Shown here piece by piece: positions 42,310-53,783 of a DNA stretch of 64,000 nt. This DNA comes from Arthrobotrys musiformis. Lineage: Eukaryota; Ascomycota; Orbiliomycetes; Orbiliales; Orbiliaceae. Under the pieces are notes generated by a model. It was not told the DNA's origin. It saw only the letters and a program-made list of their open reading frames with translations, and made no database searches. Each line of letters starts with the position of its first letter. Within the stretch, counting starts at the first letter, position 1. Both the position numbers and the translations under genes were made by a program. The stretch lies in contig JAVHJL010000005.1 of NCBI GenBank assembly GCA_036971715.1, positions 248,001 through 312,000 of the forward strand, written 5' to 3'.

Positions 42310-43620
42310 TTACACCTTACTGCTCACCAGCCCCTTCCCCCCACTAACCCCACTGCCACCTACAGTACTAGTATTCGCAGTACTAGTATTCGCAGTACTA
42401 GTCTTAGCAGCAGTACCACCCCCCGCAATCCCCTCCAAAAACCTCCCCACCCGCCCCAAAAAATCCTCAAAAACCCCCTCCTCACACCCCCCAAAATTAT
42501 GCGTCGCCCCCTCAATAACCCCACTGTTCCCCTTATCAACATTCACCCCCTTCCTCTCACAAACCCTCACCCACCTCGCCACCAAAGCCGCCTTATCAAC
42601 CCCAGCGGGCACAAACTCATCCCCCCCGCTGTAACAAACCAACAACGGCGTCTCCGCCGGCACAACCCCCCCAAACGTCCCCTCCAGCACCTCCTCTCCA
42701 ATATCGGAACTGAAAAAATCATCCTCCCCATCCATATTCGGCGACGTAAGCGAATACCACCGTTCCGCCGAACACGGCGCCTCGAACACCGCCTTCGTGA
42801 TCTGGGCAGGCATTATCTCCCCCCCGCGGCCGGATTTAATAAGTCGTGCGGCATGCTTCCAACTCCTATCGTAACTCTCCTTCCCCATCATAACCACCAT
42901 CGCCTCGCGATCGCTGACGGGAGCCTGGAGTATCGCCCCGTCGAGTCTTCCGTGCGCCTGCTGCGATACTTCAAGTCGGCAGAGGTAGTGCATTATATCC
43001 TGACACCCCGTCGAGTGGCCCATAACCACCACCCTGGGCCGCGACAATTGGATCTTGAAGTATGAAATACACAACGCCAATTCCTTCGCATCGCGGGTTA
43101 GGTTCCCCGTCCCTTTTAACACCCATCAGTAACCAAACCCCTCGTGATTTGAAAGAAGGGACCACATACCCCATCCGCTTGCTGTAGACGATATAAGGAC
43201 TTGAACAACGGACCAGCCGGTTCTATAACCCATCAGCTCCACATCCACACCACTATAAAAAAAAGTGAAAACAAACCTCACCAAATCCCCCACATAAGGC
43301 ACAGTCAAAAGATTATCCCCCAACCCCCCCACAAACAACAGCGTATTAACCTTCCCCCCCTTCCTCAACGCCTCAGAATCGAACTCAAAAGCCGTCAACT
43401 CTTTCGTCTGTTCCAAAAATAACCGTCAAAAAAATAATAATAAAAACGTCAGCTGTAAAAATCCTCCAAAATAGCGGATCTGAATCCATTTGTTGAAATA
43501 GTAAATGATCCCTGCCGCTTTATGCACCAATCGAACAAGGAAGGGTCAACAGACGTAATGATGTAAAACACCAGGGTAGCTCCTAGGCACAAACGTCGCC
43601 CGCGGCTCTATCGCATCCAT
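42310..43620 (-). CDS. DUF1749 (UPF0613) alpha/beta hydrolase
   Basis: Exons 43620-43555, 43407-43170 and 43112-42310 give 368 residues. The short first exon encodes SYPGVLHHY, which joins to TKELTAFEF as in the family. Then come the strand-turn TLLFVGGLGDNLLTVPYV, GWSVVQVLISSTASGWGTG, the nucleophile elbow VVVMGHSTGCQD, Asp in CYSGGDEFVP and His in EGATHNFGG, a complete Ser-Asp-His triad. The C-terminus has a short repeat of SerThrAla/Asn residues (TANTSTANTST). A 45-nt in-frame stretch in exon 2 (43281-43237) has GT/AG ends and interrupts the conserved GDL-GYRTGW block; if spliced the protein has 353 residues. Substrate is unknown; fungal members are annotated as esterase or siderophore-related hydrolases without firm evidence. 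Confidence 0.85.
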
Positions 43621-44290
43621 CTTCCAGAATCGCAATTGCAATCCCGTCTAGAAAAAACCGGCGCAAAGCAACCAATTACTAACAAAAACTCCCAATACAG
43701 GAGCAACAAAAGTCTGCCGTATTCAAAAAACGTGTAAGTGCGGGGTTGAACCGGATATCGATGGAAAGCAAAGGGGAGAAGAAAAAAGCGGGAAAGAAGG
43801 GAATGGGGCAAAAAGTATGGGGTAAAAGAGGCTGGTGGGTTGCAATTGTTGACTAAGGTTGCCCCCTCCATGCGCGCAGGGGAGTTGGAGGGAACTCCAT
43901 CGCGGGGCAGGTTTATAAGCTTAAATAGCCGAATATCATCGATATAAAAAAAGAAATCCATTCATTATCAACCACCCCGGAGTCCACCAAAGAAAACGCC
44001 AGTGCATCATCGCTATGTAGATGACAAGACCAAAAAATAACCAAAAGACGGATAATCCGGTAGAATATAATCCCACCAAACCAGCCTGTACACTCGCTCA
44101 TAATATTCATAGACAATCGAGTCAGAAATGGCCCGACAAAAAAGGGTGTACAAGAAGTCGAACGAGTCAAGATCCTGTAGAGTAAAAGAAATTAAAAGAA
44201 AAACGTAAAGAATCCTCTCCTATCAAAGGAAAAGAAACAAGCCCCCCAGGCTCGTAAATTCATAGCCCCCCGCAGAATCGAGGGAGGAAT
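43621..44290 (-). other. Short intergenic gap between NDC80 and hydrolase genes
   Basis: About 670 bp in a head-to-tail arrangement on the minus strand: the end of NDC80 and the promoter of the hydrolase gene. AT-rich; no exon, TATA box or RNA gene stands out. Confidence 0.4.
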
Positions 44291-46631
44291 TTAAATCCTC
44301 AACCGACTCAACTTCTTATCCAAACTCTCCCTATAAGCCTCCAACTCCTCCGACGTCTCCGTCTCCAACCCAGCAAGCGACCCCTGAATGTGCATCTTCA
44401 AATTGATGATTGTCTGCAACATCTTCTCGATCTCTCCGTGATAGAACTCTCGTAGAACATGGGCCCCATGCGCCAGCTGGTCGTACTCGATATTCACCGA
44501 CTGCAGTCTTTGTTCCAGTGCCAACAGCCCGCTTTGGGCGTTGATACGCATGGACTGCAGCTCGCGCTCCAACTTTTCGATTTCCGCATTCGAGGCTGAT
44601 GTTTCCGTAGCTGAGGTCTATATACCAAAAAAAAATTAGCATCCTGCTCAAAAAATCTAAATAGAAATAGGTAGTACTAACCTCCTTGATCTCACTATAC
44701 TCATCATTCACCGCCGAAAGTTTCGCCTCAAGCGTCTCCAGCTCCTCGGCTTTATCCTTCAACGTCTCCTGAATATTATCCAACCGATCCTGATTCTTAA
44801 TACTAACGTCCTGCGCATTATGAATCCTCGTCGCAATCTCGTTCCGGAAATTATTCAAAGTCGGCTTGACATCATGCCTCAGATCCAACGTCAGGACCTG
44901 TCGAGGATTATACCCAACCCCGACATCGTACAACAACCTCTCATCATCCCCGCTGCTCCCCTCGGGCGCCGATTGAGCCGCCTTCGTAAGCGGGATGATA
45001 TCGATCTCGCAACTCTGCCCGTTCGATATCGTAACCCCGATTTTGTATCCGAGCTCGTTGTACCTCTTAACCGCGTGCTCCAACAGCTCCAACTTCTTCA
45101 ACGCCTCGGCTTCCCTCCCCGCCGCGATTCCATTCGCTTCTTCGAGCTTAACCTCCACCCCTTCCAGTCCCTTTATCAACTTCTCCCTCTCCGTATTCAT
45201 CCGGTCGATATCCGCGGTAGACAACCCCTGCCGATCAACAGCCTGCTGCAACTCCACCTTCTCAATCTCAAGCTTCCCAACTTCCTGCCTCACACTCTCC
45301 CCTTCATCCTTCAAAGCCCCATTAACCGCCCGAATATGCCCCATCTTCTCCCTCTGATGCTCAATAAACTTCCTAAATTTATCCTGATCATTCCTCAAAG
45401 TCTCCCCCTCGCTCTTCAACCGATCCAACGGACTCTTCCCGCTCTCATCCTCCAACTCCGAAATCGCATGAACCAGCGCATCGTACTCCGCCTGCAAACC
45501 CCCCAAACTCTCCGCATCCTGCGCGCTCCTCCCCTCAAACTCCTCCACCATCTCCGCCTTGAACGGCGAAAAGTCATCCTCGTCGTTGAGCCATGTCGTA
45601 TAACACTGTGATAAATATCTATACCCGACCTTCGACGTCCCAATATCCAAACTCTGCGACTCGATAGCTTCGTCGTAGTGCCCGGAATCGAAATTATCCA
45701 ACGCTTGAACCAACTGCACCATCCAGTGCAACAGCCCCAAATACGTCGGCCAATTATTCGCCCCGCCGACGGCTCCCAGCTGTGCTTTCGTAATATTCCC
45801 CAGGTAAGGGTATTTAATCCCCTTAAGCAAAGGCATAACCTCCGTCTCAACCGCCTTCAACGAAAACTTAAAATTCGGATCGAGACGATGATAAAGCCAC
45901 TGGAAGATAGTCGTAAAATCCTTCTGCATCGGCGAACTCAACGCCCTCGGTCCTAGATTATGCTTCGTCTCCAACTCAAAGTTGTATTGCAGGAGGTACT
46001 CTTGAATCTCTTGCGCCATTTTATTCCGAAAATTCGGATCGCGGAGGGGTCGCGGGTCCGTTACTTTTCCCGACCCGGCACCGGCGATGGCGCTGGAGCC
46101 CGATGTGCCGAAGAAACTACCTCCGCCGCCTACTCCCCCCCCACCCCCTATTCCACCACCACCGAGGTTGGCACCAACCGAGGGGCGGGAGTACATGCTA
46201 CTCCTCCTCTGATCCATCATTTGCGGCGTAGACGATGTCGGAGCATACGATTTCCTCGACGAGGGAATATTAAACCCCCCTCCACCACCACCCAGTCCAC
46301 CGATACGGGATTCGCGACGATTAGCAGTCTGAGCTCCCATATCCAGAAGGTTTCCGGCAAGACTACCACCAGAGCGTGACGGGAGCATGGAATGTCGAAA
46401 GTTAGGAGCAGACGGACGACCGCCCTGTTGGAGACCCTGGTTCGATGCCGACCGTTTTAGGGCAGATGTCGGCTGCGGGATGGAGGTGAGGTTGTTGACA
46501 GCGGAGAGCGTCTGCAGCAGACCACGTTAGCTATCATGATGCCCTCCAGAGGTAGATGGTAACGAGTAAGTGGATGGAAATACCTCTCTAGGGCGCTTAA
46601 AGGCGCTGAACAAATTAGTATCCTGCGACAT
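44291..46631 (-). CDS. NDC80: Kinetochore protein Ndc80
   Basis: Exons 46631-46584, 46511-44682 and 44617-44291 give 734 residues, the usual size. Ndc80 is the microtubule-binding arm of the outer kinetochore Ndc80-Nuf2-Spc24-Spc25 complex. The first exon encodes MSQDTNLFSAFKRPRE; the basic, Ser/Gly-rich tail follows, with a poly-Gly segment. The calponin-homology domain begins around RPLRDPNFRNKMAQEIQEYL and includes MQKDFTTIFQWLYHRLDPNF and the conserved NWPTYLGLLHWMVQLV. The remaining ~450 residues are coiled coil, interrupted by a loop-like region (RLLYDVGVGYNPRQVL). The last exon (ETSASNAEIEKLERELQSMR...) gives the Spc24/25-facing end. Strongly conserved and unambiguous. Confidence 0.96.
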
Positions 46632-47080
46632 GGCGCAAAGGGATGCTGTATCCAAGCTATCGAAAGCTGTGTTTCGTAGCTAGTCCGTAGCTCCCTCCCA
46701 CGAGATAAGAAAAACGGCCCCGATTATGCTAGGAGCGGTAGCGGTCGTAGATGGCACACGGTATGTAGCGCTAAATGCAGAGTTGAATATTCACGCGAAC
46801 GGCGATTTCTGCTGGCGATGGCTGGCGATGCCGAAGGGTCTGGATATGTCTGCACCGAAGGTTGAAGGTTGAGGTTGAAGTCGAAGTGAGAAGCACGTTG
46901 TTGGTAAACAAAGAAATTTGGTGCGACAACACACGCTTAGCAACCACCACATATTCTCACACATCTCTCGACACGGATCCTGCCTTAGTCTCCCTCAATA
47001 TATCATATTGCGCTCTACGACCTGGACATCGATATCATTAGGGTGTATATACGAAGGGTAGGTAGGTATATAGTGTTTTG

Positions 47081-47120
47081 GTAAAGTAAGGTAAAGTAAA
47101 GTAAAGTAAAGTAAAGCAAA
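47081..47120. repeat. GTAAA pentanucleotide repeat
   Basis: Seven to eight units of GTAAA with minor variants, in the NDC80-TMLH gap. Confidence 0.8.
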
Positions 47121-47141
47121 AGTATGTTCTATAACCTCAAA

Positions 47142-47170
47142 GCTTCGAGCTTCGAGCTTCGAGCTTCGAG
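47142..47170. repeat. GCTTCGA heptanucleotide repeat
   Basis: Four near-perfect 7-bp units, followed by related GAGCCTA units. It lies 20 bp from the pentamer repeat. Confidence 0.75.
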
Positions 47171-47255
47171 CCTAGAGCCTAGGTTCTATACAAAAACCCC
47201 AACCAAGGAAGACCATCTCAAGAACGCGATTCAAGTTGAACAGCATTATAATTAT

Positions 47256-48852
47256 CTACAATCCCATAAGAATCTCCTTCCTCCCGTAGTTAGTCAGCCG
47301 TAGCCTCGAGTGGAAGTCGTCGCGGGAAACTATACAGCCAGTCAATATCATCTCGAATCACAATATAGGAAAAGAAGACTCACTGTAGGCCCCACAAAGC
47401 CTCCGATGCCCCGAAAACGCCCCTCGTCCGTGCAGAACCCTCCAGTTATCAAAGACTACCCTCATTAGCAAGATATAAAAAGATAGTAAAGAAGGGGAAT
47501 ACATACTCAACGCCCTCCCCGGCACCAACTGCTCTCTAAACTCCCCATCCGCCCTCTTCAAAACCTCATTCCACTCGAAAATCGCCTGATAAAACTTCTC
47601 CACCTCCTCGGGTTCCCCCCACCGATCCATCGTAGCCCTATCCTCATTATTCCACCTGACCTGCACCAACTCCCCCGTCACGGGGTGGTGATTAAACACC
47701 GGAAAAGGCGTGTAAGGCTCAATACTCACCCCCTCGTTCCCACTAGCATGCGTGGGGATCCTAACCGCCGACAAAGTCCTGAACGCCTCGGGCTTCTCAT
47801 CCCTCAATATCCTAGCAGCCCTAAACCCATCCACCAACAACGACTCCCCCCCCTTCCCATTAAACTCCAACAAATGGAACATTTGCAACCCGCAGGGCTC
47901 CGTGAAGTATGTGGTATCGGTATGCGCCGGTAACGCAAGATCCGTATACGCCATATCATTCATCGCAAGATCAGCCGTGAAATCCCAAAACCCGCCGTAG
48001 TGCGTATGTCTAATATGCGCGATCCTCTCCGCCACCTCCTTCGTAGCCTCGGGCGTAACGGGCACCCCCTCAACAAAACAAAACCCATAAATCTCGATCT
48101 TTGAAGTCCACTCCGCCACCCCAGCATCGGACTCCATCACATCCGCATACTTCACCACCGGCATATCACCCTCCAAATCCGTCTTTGACCACAATTTCCT
48201 CTGGACGGAGATGTACTTCTCCAACCTCGGAGCGTAGGAATGTCGGTGCAGCCACTCCCAGCTGTATAAACTCTCGTGATCCCCGCGCCATTTGACATAT
48301 AACCCCTCATCTTTCGGTTCCACAGCCGAAGGGCGGATGTTTAACGGTAATGAAAACGTATCCAACGTCCGCTGTTTGGTCTGCGGATGCATGCACGAGG
48401 AACACTGGCAGTGATCTCGCAGCCATATATGCTGGAACGTAGACGTCTTCCCTTCCTCCCATGGCAGCGAGATTTTCTTATCGTCGAATGAGATCTTGTG
48501 GTGTTTGGAGATCGTAGGTTGTGCGTCGGCTTTGGTAATGTTGAAGGTTCGCCTTTTGTTGATGATTGATGATGGTGTCGATGATGACGACGGTGATGGT
48601 GAAGCTGGCGATGACGATAATGCTTCGGATGGTGCCGGTGAGGCCGGGGAGGTTGGAGCCGGGGAGGTGGAAATGGCTCGGATGGCTTGGAGCCAGGGAT
48701 TGCGGGAGTGCTGGCAGATAATCTGTCGTCTGCAACCGAAATGCCCGTCAGCTCGTTGTTTCTCCACATTCCGACCTGAGGACAGAAAAATATTACCTAG
48801 CAAACCCAGCAGACAAAGACCGCGCAATTGCGACTGTTCGTCTCGACGCCAT
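47256..48852 (-). CDS. Trimethyllysine dioxygenase (carnitine synthesis, first step)
   Basis: Exons 48852-48797, 48729-47507, 47455-47384 and 47329-47256 give 474 residues. The enzyme hydroxylates N6-trimethyllysine using 2-oxoglutarate, O2 and Fe(II), in mitochondria. Splicing out the 67-bp first intron rebuilds an arginine-rich presequence (MASRRTVAIARSLSAGFARR), a strong mitochondrial signal. An N-terminal CxCxxC (126/128/131) matches the zinc-binding domain of the gamma-butyrobetaine hydroxylase family. Iron ligands are H288 and D290 (LPAHTDTTYF) and H435 (NWRVLHGRGAF); the 2-oxoglutarate arginine lies in HRRLCGAY. TEPCGLQMFHLLE and ISRDDFHSRL favour trimethyllysine over butyrobetaine dioxygenase. 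The 51-bp second intron has no stop and keeps frame, so naive translation would wrongly retain it. Confidence 0.93.
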
Positions 48853-49587
48853 TGCTGTAAACCTGCGGCCCTGTGTTCCCCTCAACTGGCGGCGGATGGA
48901 GCGATGTTTTAAAAATACAAAAAAACGAAGCAGAGAAGATGTTGGACTCGAAGAGATGAGGGAAGAGCAGGCGTCGAGTTGGTTGGATGGTGTGGGTGTG
49001 GTCTGATATCATGCATGCAGAAAGAAAGTTACGGCAAAGCAAGGCCCTCGGAAAGACACCAGAACCTGGGGCAAGCCGGCCTTCCCCAGACTCGATTAGA
49101 TCCGGCTTTTAGTTGCACCCGAACCAGCTTAGACGGCAATTGACGATAAAAGGCGTGCACTAGTTCGGTGGTGAAGATATGTACAATTCCCGATGTCTAC
49201 CTACATATACATGTGAAAAATGATACAAAAGAGGATAAGGAAAATACAAGAAAAGAAAAGAGAAGAACGCCATGAATAATGCTATCAAACCCCGCCGAAA
49301 AGTCTGGACAAAGGAAACCGCCCGACGAAAAGGGCCCCGGGGTGCTACCCATACACGAAAATGGGGAAAGGAAACATGCCGATTAAAAAGGATGTACCCG
49401 AAATATATTAAAGCCCAAGGATATGTGAGAAACCGCTCGCAAATATAGTAGTTAGATAAAAAGAAATCGCTGTAGCTGGAATAGTATAACCCCTGTATCA
49501 TGATATAAAAGCCGCTAAAAGGGAATCAATGAGAGAGAGAGGGAGAGGGAGAGTGAGGGAAAAGGGAAAACTGGGATGCGAGATAGG
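48853..49587 (-). promoter_or_regulatory. Promoter of TMLH and 3' end of the Tre-like gene
   Basis: About 735 bp between the TMLH start and the stop of the Tre1/2-like gene, both on the minus strand. A GA-rich run occurs at about 49530-49560. No coding exon recognised. Confidence 0.4.
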
Positions 49588-52500
49588 TCATCTCTTCATC
49601 CAGTTGGATGCATTATCGATAATTTGTCTCAGCCGTTCCAGTTGGAACTGAGCTTTTTCCCAATCGTCGGCCTCAACGGCATCGACAATTGCGGGGAACC
49701 ACAGGTGGTCGAGCTCGCTCCGGACCTATTCAACATTAGTTAGCAATTAAACCTCTTTCACTGTGCTGTTACTGCTATTGGGAAGCGCTACCTGAGGAGC
49801 AAATATCGTGTTCTTGAACCACGACCGCCCGGGAACAGCCGACATATCCAGCATATGCGTCTCAAACATCGCAACCTTGTTGTTATGCTCCAGCCTCTCC
49901 ACCGTCATAGCGGCTGGCTCCGTACCATCCAGTTCGAGCAGAGTATTCTCAAGTTGCGATATAAAATCGTTAAAACGAAGACTATTCTCACGCAGCTTCC
50001 TGATCGTATCCTTCATGGGCTTCCAATCGAGGTTTGCATCTTCGTGTCCGTGTCGCCTCCGCTTCGCCCTTTTCTCATCGACCCACTTCTTCAAGTCGTC
50101 GAGGTGCCGGTTTAGGGACATCGCGTAATCCGCATAATTAAGAGGGATGACGAGGTTATCGCTCATAACAATCGTAAGAACGCCCCACACTTGGGCTAAC
50201 AGGGGAACAAATTCCCATTTCGGGTCACCAAACCTGGTCATCCATTCGAAGCTGTCGTAGGCGGAATGAATAGGGAAGGCTTGGTCGCCATCTTCGGATT
50301 CGAACCCGAGATCGATCGAAGCCATACCGGCAAAATTGGTGAAGGCGAGACTGTCGGTATTGATGGCCGGACCGGCTAAGCTGCCGTCGCCCTTAGATTC
50401 CAGCATCGTCGAGTTCGTAGCCGGGTCCATAAACCATCCAAGCGCGGTATTGAGAGCAAGTTGCATAGCCGGAGAACCTCGAGCTTTGAAGTGTGTGCCG
50501 GTGACGGCAGTGCCAACGTTGATGTAGACAACACCATCCATTCGGAGCTCGTTGGCGTATTGCTCGACCCATTCGCTATGAAATCTGTTAGTATATGTGT
50601 CGAGGGGCGCCGATATAGAGTAAATTACTCACGTAGACCCAACCATGCCGTACTGGCTACCGTCCCAGCTCGCAAAGTGGATTGTCCTCGCCGGGCGCCA
50701 CCCAATATCGTACATCTGGCCGAATACCCTCATCAACTCCAGCATTATGGCCGTCCCGGTCATAGAAGTCGCTCCGTAGGCCCACGAATCCCGCTTGCTG
50801 CCGATGATGATCGCCTTCCGAGGCTGCTCGAAACCTTCGATCGTAGCGAGAACTGTAAAACCATTAGTATAATCGCTAATAATTAATATCAGTGGCGAAA
50901 CTCACTATTCCAGATTTTCTGCTTGTCGTGCTCGACCTGCAGATTCATCAAGTTGACCTTGGGACTGTTTTTATCACCAGTCCACCACTCAACGTCAGGA
51001 ATACCGCCCTGCCAATCTTCGTTGACTTTCGAACCGTGCCCTTTCAGCGCCCCGATAAGCTTCTGAGCATCTCGCCATGACTAGAACACCCCAACCCTCA
51101 AAATTAGCCCCGGTTTTCTTCCAACAGGGATCCAATTCCCTCACGAATAACCTACCAAAGGTAAACTGGGAATCTTGTTCATCACCGCGTCTTCCTTCTT
51201 TATCCTCTTAGCCTTCGAGTCGCTCGCGATTCCCGGTGAGAGAGGGTCCCCGGGTTGATATCTTGACAATCCGACTGATGCCCTTTGAACAAAATCGTCG
51301 GCAGCCCACGGTCCCTCCGGCCACACCTTCCCCTTCAGCATACCGTTCTCCTGCGGGTCGGTATAGATGATACACCCAGCCGCACCGGCGTCCTCGGCCA
51401 TTTTAACCTTAATCGCAGGGTCGGCTTCCGTTCCAAAGTACCTAACCAGCACAATCGAGCCCTTCAGATCCACCTTTTTCGACTTGAGGTACTCAAAATC
51501 CTGCTTCGATCCGTAGTTCGCGTAGACCAGGTGACCCGTAACGTTGCCCGATTTGGAGTACCCGTGGAATACGGGGGTGATTTTGCCGGGGTGCTTCGAT
51601 GTGTCGAAGTGCTGTTCCTCCAGGGTTGCCGTCCACCTCATTTCCGGGGGGTCGACGATGGCCACCCGTCGCCCTGTACCGTCCTTGTTGGGGTAGTTGA
51701 GGTACACCTCGTATCTAGTCCCAGTTAATACTGATCCTTCCCATATAACCTAATAAAAGAAGATGAAGGGAACTCACTCTTCTGTTCGAACATCCCGCAT
51801 GCCACTCTCCTTGAACTTGCCAGCAACATACTGCGCCATCTGGTAGTCTCCCTCGGTGCCAGCCAGGTGGTCGAAGCTCGAAAGATATTTGAGCATGTGC
51901 TTGATGTTCTCTGGGTCGACATTATCGATAAGATAGCGCTTGACGGAGTCGGGATCGTACTGGTGGCCTTGGTTCATACGCAGGGTGAAGACGTCCGTCG
52001 CAAATATCGCATAGACCTGCACCCACTTGTTCATCAGCACACTTCTCCCCCCTTCCTCGTCCTCCCCCACATCCATATTTTGTTAAGATCAGGAGTAAGG
52101 CCTTACTATAATAACCACAATAATGACACCGATAAACCTCTGCAAGTTGATAATTCCATCCTCATCAGTCGGGAACCTGAGGAAATTGGGTCTCTGTGGC
52201 ATCCTGGGCAGGCGACTAGTGAACCATCCGAACCGCGAACCGACCCTGCTGCCAAACGAAGATATGGCCCCGCCTAGTATCGAAAAAGGCTTTGATATCC
52301 GCTCCCGTATCCTGGATGACCGGCCGTCGTACTCTGGCTCTTCGATATCCATGACCTCGAGGATCCGCCGCAGCGATTCGGTGGATCTCCGACGACCGTC
52401 TTCATCTTCGCCGTCCGAGGAAGACGAGGAGGAAGGGAGGAAGGAGGAATTGCTGTCGAAGGAGGATCGGACGGACCGGACGGTTGGAGGACGATATCCA

Positions 52501-52781
52501 CCGGGCCGCGTTGCGTTGTTATTTCGCGAACCGGATGTAGCGGCCTGAGAAGTCCCACCAACATTTGCACCAGCATCGTCGTCGTCGTCGTCGTCGTTGT
52601 TAGAAGTGTTATTGTTATTGTTGGAGGAGGAGTCGGCGGAGAAGAGCAGACGTTGGTTTTCGGAGGGCTCGTCGTCATTGTCGCTGATGTCGGAGCGGGA
52701 GGAGCTGGCGATTGCCTCTTCGTATCCGGGAGGGAGGGCGAGGCGCTCCCGCAGCCGGAAGGCTTCCTTTTCCTCGCTCAT
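49588..52781 (-). CDS. Tre1/Tre2-like transferrin-receptor-like protein (inactive M28 fold)
   Basis: Seven exons: 52781-52107, 52016-51778, 51714-51156, 51080-50906, 50852-50633, 50575-49792, 49725-49588, giving 929 residues. Type II membrane protein. The N-terminus carries PPGY (17-20), a PPxY motif of the kind that recruits Rsp5-type ubiquitin ligases, then a Ser/Asp-rich cytosolic region and one transmembrane helix (about 212-233, FIGVIIVVIIVYAIF). A PA domain follows (GSIVLVRYFGTEADPAIKV, GAAGCIIYTDP), then an M28-like domain and a transferrin-receptor dimerisation domain. Active-site positions of glutamate carboxypeptidase II are lost: GSKRDSW has Lys for the zinc His, ATSMTG lacks the bridging Asp, and WDGSQYG lacks the Glu pair. 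Yeast Tre1/Tre2 direct metal transporters to vacuolar degradation; a similar adaptor role is likely. Confidence 0.88.
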
Positions 52782-53783
52782 CCGGCCGTCTCTGTCACGC
52801 TGTCTTTCACCGTCTTTGTCTCAAGAGATTGATATTATATTGGCAGTGACGATGTTGGTGACGAGGACGGTAATTTGGTGATGATGGTGAGATGTTGGAT
52901 CGAATTGCTGGTGTTGTTATAATACAACTATCCCCTTAATCAGAGATTCGAACCTTCCTTCTTTTGCAGATGTTATTATTCGAGAAGCTGCCGTTTGATG
53001 GAGGAGACATCCATATACAAGTCCCTATGATACATAGAATACATATATCGAATATGCACTTTATATAAGAGTGGAACGGGGGTAACGAGCGGAAGTATTC
53101 GACAGAATGGTATGGTCGGATAGAAAGGAGAGATGCGATGTGTACTGAATGGAGCCCCAAGCACCAAGCAAGCTTACGATATCGCCAATACCAATACCAA
53201 AACCAAAGCCGGGGCCCTGGCGCCCTGTTCAAACCCCTCCCGCCACAGATTGAAGCCACACAGGGAGCATGCAGATGCCCGAAGAAGAACTGTGGCTGGT
53301 GGATTAAAGACCAAAGCGGACTGGTCCCGAGGAGGAAGGCATCTCATCTCATTTGCATTCTTTGGCTCCCAACAAAGCTGTCCTTCTTTCTCCCATCCTT
53401 ACCTCGAGCTATGTCCACTAGCTAATCCTGCTAATCCTACTTGCTTATATACACTCACTGGAGTAGGATCCTTGGTGTTCGTTTGTCAGCATAGATTTCA
53501 TTTTGTAGCTATATAATATCATATTGCCCTTCGCATACCCGAATTAATCGCATTCGAACATCTAATCCCGGACGACGCGCCTGTCCCGAACCCGCATTCG
53601 ACTGTCGTCCGACCTCGCCATTCCTCCCGTCAATTCTACAGCCACTCATTTTTTATATAATTTTTTTATTTAATTTTTTATTTAATTTTTTTATTTAATT
53701 TTTATATTTATATATAAAGTGGCATAGACGTCTTGATTCAGAATATTCAACGTTACACAGTCGACAATACAACAGACGACAAA
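52782..53783. promoter_or_regulatory. Divergent promoter between Tre-like gene and BNA4
   Basis: About 1 kb. It ends in a T-rich repeat (53650-53716) just before the BNA4 leader. No exon is recognised; open frames on both strands are under 128 codons and lack domains. Confidence 0.45.
53650..53716. repeat. TTTTTTTATTTAAT-type minisatellite
   Basis: About three and a half units of 14-15 bp made of T-runs and ATTTAA, 70 bp upstream of the BNA4 start. Such poly(dA:dT) tracts commonly exclude nucleosomes at fungal promoters. Confidence 0.7.

Larger units (their letters stand above)
46632..47255 (-). promoter_or_regulatory. NDC80 promoter region with two tandem repeats
   Basis: About 620 bp between the NDC80 start and the TMLH stop. 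It contains GTAAA pentamers (about 47081-47120) and GCTTCGA heptamers (about 47142-47170). No coding exon is seen. Confidence 0.5.

Noticed and set aside
44820..45956. Long plus-strand frames antisense to NDC80
   Set aside because: They lie opposite the coiled-coil region of NDC80 and are Leu/Pro/Arg-rich shadows.
47081..47170. CRISPR-like array
   Set aside because: Units of 5 and 7 bp are contiguous without spacers; these are simple tandem repeats.
50461..50886. 141-codon plus-strand frame antisense to the Tre-like gene
   Set aside because: It spans real minus-strand exons and introns without its own signals.
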